Origin: Tamarix chinensis
Lineage: Eukaryota; Streptophyta; Magnoliopsida; Caryophyllales; Tamaricaceae
NCBI GenBank assembly: GCA_030549775.1
Contig: CM060173.1
Location: forward strand, 44,199,110 to 44,263,109
Length of the DNA: 64,000 nucleotides
Direction of reading: 5' to 3'
This document shows positions 39,926 through 50,657 of this stretch, piece by piece. The stretch's first letter is position 1. The number at the start of each line of letters is the position of its first letter. A program made the translations under genes and the position numbers. The notes under the pieces were generated by a model. It was not told the DNA's origin and made no database searches. It was given only the letters and a program-made list of their open reading frames with translations.

Positions 39926-40879
39926 TAACTAGCCACCATAACACACTCCTCCTACAACCTAAATCCTCTCAACACCACCCTAAGCTGCCAGCGTCGGCCA
40001 CCTTGTGGCCTACCCCTCCCTTTTCTCCCCTTCTTCTCTTCTACCCCCTACACCACCACCCTTATCAACCTCTTCTACTCCCTTCTGCCACTGCCTCAGC
40101 CCTCCATCAGTAGCTTAACACCACCCCAACACCCTCCCTACACCACCTATCTCTCCCCCTTTTCTTCTTCTTCTTTTCCTTTCTTCCCCTTCTCCCTCCC
40201 TTCCCAACACCTCGCTCCTATAGTTACCACAGCCATCTCCGCCACCTCTGAGTTGCCGAACCTCAACCCCCAATCACCATCCTCCTCCTACCTTGCATCT
40301 ACACCCTACAACCACCACCAACACTCCCCCTTAAGCTAACCTAAGCCCCCTCCCCTTCTTTCTTTTCCTTACCCCTTTTGCCCTTTTGCATGGCTCAGGT
40401 TGCATGGCAGCGTGAGTTATGCCATGCAATTTTGATACTTATTAGCCTATATTAAGGTATTATATAGCTTAATAATGTTATATATTTAATTAATATTTTT
40501 AGTAAAAATAATTTCTTATTTATCTTAAATGAATATTTTACTTTTGAAATTATTTTAGGTACAAGATTTCATTAATTTGAGCCTAAGCATTTTAAACCGG
40601 GATACCCGTTAAGGTTGGTTTTATTTGAAATATGGTAATCGTTATGCCCCACTAAAATGTATGGATTATTGTATGTTAGCAAATTAGGATTTTTGGTACG
40701 TGATTTATGTAAAAAAAATGATGTGTTACTATCAATTTCATGATTATTATGTTATCTTAGATATGGTGTGATACGTGTGAAAGGGTGACTAAGAAAAGGG
40801 GGTTGATGTTGATGATAAGCGTTATGTGTATATACATGCTAGGTTATGTGAGTATGGACACGTATAGTGAAAATAGTAA

Positions 40880-41880
40880 TAATATACCATAGGGGCAATT
40901 TGGTCATTTGGATACATGATGGTGTTTAAACCTAAATGAAAACCCTAATGTGTTAGGAATGTTGCTAAGAGTGGATATGGAAGTTTGGTGGATCATAGGT
41001 GTATGTGTTAGTAGAAATATCAACATATAAGGGTATAGGGATATTTTGGTAAATTTTAATATATGATGGTAATAATTTCAGTAAATGTGGTGGCTAAGGA
41101 CTAGGTGGTACTAAGAATTATAATAAGGGTTTTTTGGTGTTGGTAATGCATGGTTAGGCATGATTATTAGTATTTTATAGCCTAGGGACATTTTAGTAAT
41201 TTGGCATGTGTAATAATGGTTAACTTTATAAGTAGGCATGATAATTAGTCATTAGTGCCAAAAATAATAATGAGGATTTTATGGTGTTGGTAATGCACGG
41301 TTAGGCATGATTAATAATATCATATAATATAGGGGTATCTTGGTAATTTTAAAGGTATAAGAGTGGTTTTACTAATGAATGTGCATGTTAAAGTGTTAAA
41401 TATGAAAATAAGGTTTGGTGGCATTAGTATTTCATATTTAGGTATAAATGGTGACATCATATATTATAGAGACGTTTTGGTAATTTTGAAGGCATAGAGG
41501 TGATTATACTAATAAATGTGCATGCTAAGAAATAATTGGTTTTCAATGTCATTTGGTGGCATTACTATTAGATATTTGGGCATAAATGGTGATAATATAT
41601 GGTATAGGAGTATTTTAGTAATTTTGAAGGTGCAAGTGTGATTAATCTAATAAATATGCTTGCTAGGTAATAACTAGTGCTAAGTATTAAGATAGGGTTT
41701 AGTGAAAATTGTAATACATATTTGAGCATGAAGGATAAATCATATAGCCTAGGGGTATGTTGGTAAAATTTGAAGGTGAAGAGTGGTTGTGGTAATAAAC
41801 GTACATGGTAAAGGTTAATTGGTGTTGGATGTAAGAATCGGAATTTATGGTCTTAGTATCACCTCTTTTAACATGGTTAT
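40880..41880 (+). repeat. Tandem array of about 140-bp units
   Basis: Seven degenerate units share TATAGGGGTATTTTGGTAAT and a following GTGCATGCTAAG-like segment. They start near 40887, 41036, 41178, 41328, 41466, 41602 and 41752. The array lies between the C/T tract and the palindromic motifs of copy C. Confidence 0.75.
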
Positions 41881-42599
41881 CAATATTACATGACTTAAGG
41901 ACTTTTAGTAGTTAGGGCTTGTATTAGGGTAATTATTCTAATGAACACGTATGGGGAAAGTCCAAACCAAGGGAGCTATGACCATGGGTGAGAAGAGTAG
42001 GATTGGTTGCTATGAATGGATATGGAGGTAAATGGTGACATGGTTGAGCAACTTGTATATTTGGGGATCCAATTGAGTGTTAAAGGATGAGAGACTACCA
42101 AAGGGTGGAATTACGGTTTCTAGAAAGTCCCGATTTGAAAGGTTAGTATCACATGAGCAAGATGGAGGAGTTAGGCTATAGAACCTTAGGTGATGGATAA
42201 TCATGGTAACATATGCTTGGTTGTAGAAGTTAGGACAGATTACGTAGTAGAGAACAGGTTAGGTCCATTTGGGCCAAACTAGGGTTTTGAAGATTAACCC
42301 TAGGGGCCAATTTTTATCAATTGTGAGGAAAAAAGGAAATGAGCTATGACCCATGAGTAAAATTGTTTTAATGGCATGTTTGGGTTGGTAGATAATATTG
42401 GGGACTCAAGAGATAAGTGGGGAGTGCGGATATCTCGGGTTAGGAAATTAAGGTTTCCATGAGGTCTAGTTTAGGGGGTCATAGTAGGTCAGAAGTCTTA
42501 CATGGTTCATGAATGGATGTGTGTGTGATGTCTAATCAAATAAGACATGAATAAGACATTAATCACTTAAAGTGAAAGATCATTGAGCTGAGCCCGTGT

Positions 42600-43030
42600 G
42601 TAGGATACCAGTCCACCAATTATAATACTAGTCAGGTAACTTCTACCCACTAGTTATAATAGTGGTCAGGTACATTCTACTTGGGACTGTAGGATATTTC
42701 TATTCTACCAGTTATAATAATGAGGGTCTAGAGCTCAAATAATGAAACCCTTCGATGATATCAATTTATAAAAAAGACATCAGTCACTTGCAGTGGAACA
42801 CCACGTGAATTGTTACTGTGCATAGGATATTTATCAGTCCACCAATCATAATAGTGATCATAAGCGTTCTACCCTAGATTGCAGTATATTAACTGGCCCA
42901 CCAGTTATAATAGTGGTCAGGAGTATTTTGTCCTAAATTGTATTAGGTTTACTAGTCCACCAATCATAATAGTGGTTAGGAGTGTGCTACCCTAGATTTC
43001 ATAGTCATCGATCCACTGGTTATAATAGTG
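42600..43030 (+). repeat. Palindromic motif cluster of copy C
   Basis: Seven motifs, the clearest example in the window: ACCCACTAGTTATAATAGTG near 42646, CCCACCAGTTATAATAGTGG near 42896 and CCACCAATCATAATAGTGG near 42956. They form two groups around a TCACTTGCAGTGGAA segment at 42785. Confidence 0.75.
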
Positions 43031-44505
43031 GGTCTCCAAACCACGTGGATATAAACTGAGTGATGGCTAATTATGACACTAATGGCTTGAATTCAAGTAA
43101 TAATGAATGAACTAACATGTCCTACTAATGTGTATGACATTCTCATTGTGATGTTGTTGAGAACATTTTTAGGTCGATTATTCTAGTTATACTACAAAGA
43201 TTATTACTTGAATGTTCTAATAATAAGTCATGTTACTTCTTAGTGAATGAGCATTTGTGCATGTGATCTTTATGCATGTAGCTATCTGTATGATTATTGC
43301 ATTACAGAAAATATATGTACTAGTCCGTGATCATGTGATCATTGTGTTGTATTTGATGTCTTGCATGTGGGTCTAACATATTAGTCTAGTATAAAGGACT
43401 ACTCAGCACCATAGTACTAAAGCATTCTTTTCTTTAGCCTCTATCTATTTAATGGGCAGTGGCTTTTATAAGTTATCTTGTAAGCTTCCTTCATGATTTA
43501 TCTTCGGGATTGAGAGTGTAGGGTCATCTAGGATGCTAACTGGTGTATCAAATTGGGAAGTCTTTCTGTGTCTTTCTTAAAAACCCTTTTATATTTATTT
43601 TCTACTAACATTTTCTTTATAACCTCTATTAGAGGATTTTCTTTGGAAGGCGAGTCAACCTTCCTAACTATTACGCTAATCTAATTTGTGAATGTATTCT
43701 TGAAATTTAATTAAAGTATGTTTTCAGCATTAGCATTCCAAATTTCATTATACTTGCTTCAAAATAAAACTTTGAAAAATAAATTTTTCAGTAGTGAATT
43801 TTGGGGGTATTACACTTGGTTTTGAGAGAAATGTGTGCATCCAAAAATAAGTTGATTTCTATTTCATTCTTTCCTAAGAACTTATAGATGAAGCGCAAGG
43901 CTAAAAGTTATAACTAAGTAGACAAACACAAGTGATTTGAGCTAAAAAAAATGAAGAAGACTACCTTATACGCCATCCATGTTATTTTTCTTTAGGGTAT
44001 GTGTTTGTGTAGATTTCAAATGGGGGGTCTTATATCATGTTTCCAACTCATGCAGCTTCCATTTGATTCATAAGGAAAGATATAAGGGATATTTTAATCT
44101 TGTGAGGGAAAAAAATTAGTAAATAATATCTTCTAGCCTTTCTTATTCTTCTAAAAAATCTGCATTGTTCTTATCAAGTGTTGAAAATGACTTATCATGT
44201 AGCTTGAGAGGGACTTGGCTATTGTGGGTACAGATTGGGATCCGTTTTGGGGGGTATTTTTGGAGCTAAAATAATAAAATAAAATGACCTAAAAAAGGAT
44301 CGGAAAAAATTGGGAAAACATGGCTTAAAAAAGGTGGGAGTTTTATCATGTGGAGATGGTAAAAGTTGACAAGGCTAGCATGGCTTGCGTGGCTTGTTTT
44401 CTTAGGACTGATTAATTTTTCTAAGTGAAGAGAGTTTTGAGACTTTAAAACATGAAAATATTAAGGGCAAGAGTGTGATCATTAGATAAGGATGCTCCTA
44501 CATCA

Positions 44506-44518
44506 TCCTTTCCCTCTT
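44506..44518 (-). other. Polypurine tract of the Ty3/gypsy element
   Basis: The minus strand reads AAGAGGGAAAGGA just before the 3' LTR, the expected priming site for plus-strand DNA synthesis. Confidence 0.75.
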
Positions 44519-44519
44519 G

Positions 44520-47290
44520 AAAAGAAGCCTACTTGTCTTCAAAGGGTTTATCATGAATGTAAGGAAGTAGATCTCCTATATTAAATGTATTTGATATATC
44601 TCCCATTTCCTTAAGTAGCTCCAACTTATATGTATTATCACCAATATTTTCAATGACCTTGTATGGACCATTTCTTCTAGGTATGAGTTTTTTCTTCCAT
44701 TTAGAAGGAAATCGCTCCATCCTAAGATGAAGCTAAACTAAGTCTCTTGGCTCATATAAGTGTTGCTTTTGATGCTTGTTGGCTTTACTCTTGTACATCT
44801 CATTAACCACCTCTTTTTTTATATCACCTTCTCATGAAGTTTTTTTATTACCCTAGCCCTTTATTTTGCTTTAAAATTGGTGTGGGCTTCGATGGGGAGA
44901 GGTAATAGATCAATGGGAGTAGTAGGTTCACCCTATATGCTACTTCAAAAGGAGAGCCACTTATAGCATAGGTTGGTGATCGGTTGTAGGTAAACTCAAC
45001 ATGAGATAGTTGGGTGTCCATATATTTTAAGGATTTGTGAACCAAATCTCTAAAGGGCATGGTGAGGGTTATATTAGTGACCTCAATGTTTCCATTAGTT
45101 TGTAGATGGTACGCGGTACTAAATAGGAGTTTGGTTCCTAATAGCCTCCACAAAGTCTTTCACAAATAGTTAAAGAAATTGGTATCCCTATCTAAAATAT
45201 TAGATTTAAAAATACCATGCACACTAAATATTTTCTTGAAGAATAGATCAGCTTTGTAAAAGATGTTATCCTTCTTGTCGCAAGCAACGAAATGAGCCAT
45301 CTTAAAAAACTAATCCACCACCACCATTATAGCATCATTTTTCCTTTGTGTCTTAGGCAATTCTACAATTAATTCCATACTCACATGATCCCATGGTTGG
45401 TGTGGGATAGGTAGAGTATGGAGTGCTTAGTGGAATTGAATCTTGGTCTTTTGACAAATGACACATCTAGATATTACATCTTGTACATCTCCTACAAGTT
45501 TGGGCTAATAAAAATTCTCACTAAGTACATCCACAATCTTGTTAATGATGAAGTGTCCAACTAGTCCTCCTCCATGCATTTCCATTATAAGTAATTCTGC
45601 AATGGAGTACTTGGGAATGCAAAGCTTGTTGTTCTTGAAAACAAACCCCTCTTGGATGACAAACAAGCCTCTCTTCTTGTCTTGACTCATAAAATAGCAA
45701 CAAAAGTCTTTGTCTTCCTTATAGAGCTTCCAAATGCACCAAAAGCCTAATACTCTTGCTTCTAACAAAGAGAGCATACATTATCTCCTAGATAGTGCAT
45801 TTGCTACTGCATCTTTTTCCCACTTTCATATTTGGCTACAAAGGAAAAATATTGTAAGAATTATACCTATCTTGAGTGCCTTAGATTTATCTTGTGTTGG
45901 CTATTGATATACTTCAATGACTCATGATCTGTGTGTAGCACAAACTGTTGGGGTCATAAGTACTAGGATTAATTATCTAAATCTCTTATCAAAGCATATA
46001 ACTCTTTGTCATATGTGCTATAGTTCACCCTACAGCTATTGAGATTTTCAATAAAGGTGGCAATTGGTTTCCCTTCTTGTAGTAAAATAGCTCCAATGCC
46101 CACTCCACTAGCATCACACTCAACCTCAAATAATTTGTTAAAGTTAGGTAATGTTAGGATAGGTTCTTCACTTAAATTTCCCTTGATCACACCAAGGGTA
46201 TCTTATACGGCATTGGTCCACTTGAATTCATCCTTCTTCATCCAATTAGTTGCAGGGGCTAGTAGAGTGTTGAAATCCATAATAAACCTCCAATAAATGA
46301 AGCCAAACAATGAAAAGTATCTTTCTTGTGTAAGGCGTGTTGGCGTAGGCCACATCTTGATTATTTCTAATTTGGATTCATCCATGATTATGCCATCATT
46401 GAACACCAAAAAACCTAGAAATGTAACCCTAGGTATAAAGAATTCATATTTTTTTTAGCTTAACATACAACTTGTGACTCTAAATGCTAGAAATACAAGT
46501 TTGATATGTTTTATATGTTCTTCTTCACTAGAGCTATACACACTGATGTCATCAAAGTAAAAAACTACATATTTGCTAATGAATGGCCTAAGTACATCAT
46601 TCATATGTCTCATGAATGTACTAGGGTCATTTGACAAACCAAAGGGCATAACCATCCACTCATACAATCCTCCATTGGTTTTGAATGCGGTTTTCCACTT
46701 GTCATCATATTTCATTCTTATTTGATAATAGCCACTCCTTAGGTTTATTTTGGAAAAAAAGCATGCACCATTTAAACAATGAAGCATATCGTTAATTTTA
46801 GGTATAGGATACCTATACTTGATGGTAATATTGTTGATGGCTCTACGATCCACACACATTCTCATGGTACCACATTTCTTTGGTTCAAGCAAAGCAAACA
46901 TGACACAAGGGCTAAGGGACTCCCTTATCAAACCCTTAGACAATAATTATTCTACTTACCTTTGTTACTCCAAGGCCACCTTAGGATAACACTTAATGAT
47001 CCTTACTTCAAAAATGACATTTTATTATAAGTCTCGATTGAAAAGAGGAAGGAATCTCTTCTTCATCAACTTCTTCATATTCAGCCAAGACTTAACTTTT
47101 GACTCTTCTTTTCTTCTCCTATTATGAACCAAGTTCTCCCACCATAATAAGGCATGGCATTTGAGCTTAAGAACTACCACCTTAAAGGTTTTGGTGTGAG
47201 AATAGCCCTTAGCCTCAAACAATCTACTACACCTCAACTTCCACTTTAAAAATTCTTTAGGATTGTGATTGCTTTCAAACTCTGGGATCT
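44520..47290 (-). pseudogene. Broken Ty3/gypsy gag-pol
   Basis: Order on the minus strand: gag remnant (about 47290-47025; WWENLVHNRRR, VKSWLNMKKLMKKRFLP), then directly RT (46943-46400; [48 protein letters not shown], and the YFDD active-site motif with Phe in place of the second position). Then the connection and RNase H (46409-45969; ECDASGVGIGAILLQ, YSTYDKELYALI), the integrase zinc region (45660-45505), integrase core (about 45370-44850; LPKTQRKND, VVVD-stop-FFKMAHF) and a C-terminal region (44720-44529; ERFPSKWKKKLIPRRNGPYK, FNIGDLLPYI). The protease and gag zinc knuckle are missing between gag and RT, so there was an internal deletion besides many stops. The ERFP C-terminal style resembles plant chromoviruses. 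Confidence 0.85.
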
Positions 47291-47770
47291 CGTCTATAAC
47301 ATCATGAAAATTATCTCCTCTTTTTTTTTCTCCTTTACCCTAAATCTAATGAAGAATCACTGGAGGATGAATATTTTCTATCATCACTTTCAACATGCTC
47401 ACCAACACCATGATGGTCACGAGTAGGGGGTAATTTTATGTGTGTGTGCATGTTTTGGACCAAACTAAGAAGAATGGTCTCCAATATATCAAGTTCTCTT
47501 CTCATATAATTTTGAAGAGATCAATATCTCGATCCCTGCTTAAATTATTTATCTCTTCTAGGATCAAAAATCTTAGTAAAGGGAGGTGTCTCATTGAGGA
47601 CAAAAGAAAAAATTTTAAATGTAAAATAAAGGAAGCTGTTTTCGGTTATGGGTGGGGAGAAAAGTGTTTTAGCTTGCATGGAATGATTTTTGGTTTAGAA
47701 TTTTTTTTGTGGGTTTAGGTCTCAAAAAGGGTGATGAGAGAAAAAGTAACAAGACCTAAATTGCAGCAAC

Positions 47771-47785
47771 CTAGCCTTGATACCA
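47771..47785 (-). other. Primer-binding site of the Ty3/gypsy element
   Basis: The minus strand reads TGGTATCAAGGCTAG three bases after the 5' LTR. TGGTATCA is the start of the usual site complementary to initiator-methionine tRNA. Confidence 0.7.
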
Positions 47786-47788
47786 AGT

Positions 47789-48708
47789 TGATGTATATGA
47801 GGTCTGACTTGGGCCATGCTAGGAATTGGTGTCTAATTAAGATTAGATCAAACAAAAATTAAGAGTAGAATAGGGAGAGATTTGAGAATATGAAATCTAT
47901 AATTGGCAAATCTTTGGATAATTACTAACAAGATCCACCTAACATTTAAACTCTTAGGATAAGTCTTAGAAGGTTTTATAAAACTTCAAACTCTCACACT
48001 TTTGAAGGCTCTCGGTTTTGAGAGAAATGTGTGCAGCCAAAAACAAGTTGATTTCAGTTTTATTCTTTTTTCATAAATTATAGATGGAGTGTAGGATTAA
48101 GGTTACAAGTTATGTGACTAATACATGTGATTTTAACTAAAATAAATGAAGACTACCAAATACACCACCCATATCATTTGTCCATGGGGTGTGTGTTTGT
48201 GTAGATTTCAAATGGTGGGGGTCTTATATCATGTGTTCAACTCATGCAGCTGCCACAAGATTAAAAAGTAAAGAGACAAGGGCCATTTTAATATTTTAAG
48301 GGACCAAAAGAAGTAAATAATGTCTTCTAGCCTTCCTTATTCTTCCCAAAAATCTGTATTGTTCTTTCTAAGTGTTGAAAAGGACTTGTCATATAGCTTG
48401 AGAAGGACTTGTGACTTGTTTTTTGTAGCTATTATCTATTCAGATTGGGCTGAGTTTTTGGGATATTTTTTTATATTAAATAATAAAATAAAATGAGCTA
48501 AAAATGGTAGGAAAACTAGGGAAATTTTGGCTTAAAAAGGTGGGATTTTTATTTTATAAAGATGGTAAAAGTTGACAATGTTTACATGGCTTGCATGGCT
48601 AGTTTTCTTAGGAGTGATTATTTATCTAAGTGGATGAGAGTTTTTTGACTCTCAAACCTGAAAAAATTAAGAGCAAGAATGTGATCATCATATGAGGATT
48701 CTCTTGCA
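47789..48708 (-). repeat. 5' LTR of the Ty3/gypsy element (uninterrupted)
   Basis: 920 bases, matching the split LTR on the other side. It shows the pre-insertion sequence of the copy C target site near 48010. Confidence 0.88.
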
Positions 48709-50657
48709 TCGCAACCCAAACATGTAACTAAAAAATCAATACTAGGAAACCTAATAACTTACGTATGTTTACCTTATATAAGGTTTAGAACTCCTATAGA
48801 ATAGAAAAGGGAATCCTTAGACCTTGGAAGAAACCCAATATCACATAAGAGAACAACATTAAAATTGTACCAAATGAAGCCAAACTTAACTTAGATATCT
48901 ACCCCAAGTTATACAAGTCCTAACTCAAGTACTTCTACAACTTCAAATTATTGGTGTTTATATAAGGAATTAGCTAAAAAAAATTTAAACCCATATAGAA
49001 ACATTGTGTCATCCCTCCATTAAACATAATTAACTTCCTTATTATAATTTTTATTAACCATGCACTTGATCCATAAGGGATCAAGACTAGACCAATGACA
49101 CCAATACTATAATAAAAGAGGCATAAACAACAGTGGATAAGAAAGAGAAAGAAGAAAGAAGATAACATTGAACAAAGATTGTGTAAACTATATCTGACTG
49201 TACAATAGATAGTGGTTCAAAATAAAATTGTCTGTAATGAAATAGAAATTAATAATGGCATCTTATGGGTTACTATAGATGGAATTTGTGGTTGAAACCA
49301 CCCATCTATAGTTTCATATAGTGATATTTTAACCCACAACTATCGTCTAATGTCTTGCCTTTAAATATCGACAACAAATTTTACTTATAATTACATATGT
49401 AAAATGTTGGAGTTGTTTCTTAAGAATAAATAGATGATGATGATTATGATGGTGTTGGTGGTGACAACAGTGATGAAGAATTATAATCATTACCTATAGT
49501 GTTATTATATATATAAGACTTTGAACCTACAACTTGAACTATTCATAATTCCCTAAAAACAATAAAAATAAATAAATAAAATATTGCATGTATTCTCAGT
49601 TGATACAAATTTGTGTTGTGTATCCTATATAAAAATTAAAAGTTTTGCACTATATGTTTATATTTAGTATGACACATATATACACATCAACCAACAACTC
49701 ATAGAATCAATAAATTTACATTAAAATTATTTACATTATCAACTTATATGAATAACAAAAATAGAGAAACAGTAGAACTTTCAAACAATGGACAAACTTA
49801 TGCATTTTATAATAGGGCATTGATTAAATATGAATATCATTATTATCTACTTGGTATCACTAAATATCATGGGCTTACAAAGAGCTCTACCATGTAAATT
49901 AAAGTTACTAAGAAAGACAACAAAGACTTTTCTTATCAACGCATGAGCTTTTTCTCTTCACCATAACCATCAAATGATAAACTTGCATTAAACCACCACA
50001 TTAATAATTAGGCATAAATATTAACATGGTATTAATAAGATAAATATATAATTTCAACAAGGCATGCTTCCCAAAATTCACAAAAATGAAATGGTTTATA
50101 TTGTATTCATATACATCACTAATCTAAATTTATTTACATTCTGACCTTTACCTTATGCACAAAATCTTATTCAAGTACATAAAATCCTTCTTCATGATCA
50201 TCCTGCACATAAATGTCATCATTAACATTATCAATTTTAGATGCTGAAGGTAGGTATGTACTCAACACACTCTTCCCTTCTATGTTATCATCCTATTGCT
50301 TTCTGCATAAGGTTATGGACCATTGTTTATAAACTAGATCAATAATCTAGTACACTTTTTTGGCTTGTGAGGCCAATATAAATGGGTAATTTGTATGAAT
50401 AAGTTTGAAAAGTCCTCCCTAACAAACCCCACTTTCTTAGTGAAAATATCATTTTGATTGTCAATCCATTTGAATTTGAATAAAGAAACCCTAAATGAGG
50501 TGTAATATAATAGCCATATATGCTAGCAAATCCCTTTATAGTTTGTCATGTATGCATAAATAGGGGTTTTTTGTCTAGGAATTTTTTCATGAAAAGCTTT
50601 AAATACTATAGCCACACCACAATCAAGTATGGTACTATTGTTATTTTGCCCTAATAA
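48709..50657. other. AT-rich DNA with one strong hairpin
   Basis: No coding content was recognised. A perfect nested palindrome lies at 49272-49312. Frames such as the one at 48974-49168 look random. Confidence 0.5.
49272..49312. repeat. Nested palindrome
   Basis: ACTATAGATGG (49272-49282) pairs with CCATCTATAGT (49302-49312), and inside it GTGGTTGAAACCAC (49288-49301) is itself a perfect palindrome; AATTT forms a bulge. It may be a remnant of a transposon subterminal repeat. Confidence 0.7.

Larger units (their letters stand above)
38001..43814 (+). repeat. Long LTR-like repeat (copy C), perfect CTTGG target duplication
   Basis: It begins TGTAATACCC at 38001 and ends GGGTATTACA at 43814. 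CTTGG stands on both sides (37996-38000 and 43815-43819), and the empty site is seen in the sister LTR (GGCTCTCGGTTTTGAG near 48010). Order of parts: TG end, C/T-rich tract (38310-40380), a tandem array of about 140-bp units (40880-41880), palindromic motifs (42600-43030), 3' end. It is 5.8 kb, longer than copies B and D, mainly because of internal duplications. No protein domain, PBS or PPT was seen. A solo LTR of a large element is the simplest reading; the ends TGTAAYACCC are common in chromovirus LTRs of plants (inference). Confidence 0.82.
37765..44502 (-). repeat. 3' LTR of the Ty3/gypsy element, interrupted
   Basis: Segments 37765-38000 and 43820-44502 together match the uninterrupted LTR at 47789-48708: TGATGCTTATGAGATCT against TGATGTATATGAGGTCT at the start, GGTTTTGAGAGAAATGTGTG after the insertion, and GAGTGTGATCATTAGAT against GAATGTGATCATCATAT near the end. 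Confidence 0.88.
37765..48708 (-). mobile_element. Ty3/gypsy (chromovirus-like) retrotransposon, with a second repeat inserted in its 3' LTR
   Basis: Two LTRs of about 920 bases flank a 3.3 kb interior: 47789-48708 (5' LTR on the minus strand) and 37765-44502 (3' LTR, split by 38001-43814; the two pieces sum to about 919 bases). A primer-binding site and polypurine tract sit just inside. The interior has gag, RT, RNase H and integrase remnants in minus order, with the protease region missing. GCAAC occurs just outside both ends, but one to two bases from the expected TG/CA ends, so the target duplication is likely but not exact. Stops in every domain mean it cannot move by itself. Confidence 0.85.

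Noticed and set aside
47440..47718. 92-residue plus-strand frame
   Set aside because: It lies antisense to the leader and gag region of the Ty3/gypsy element and has no recognisable domain.
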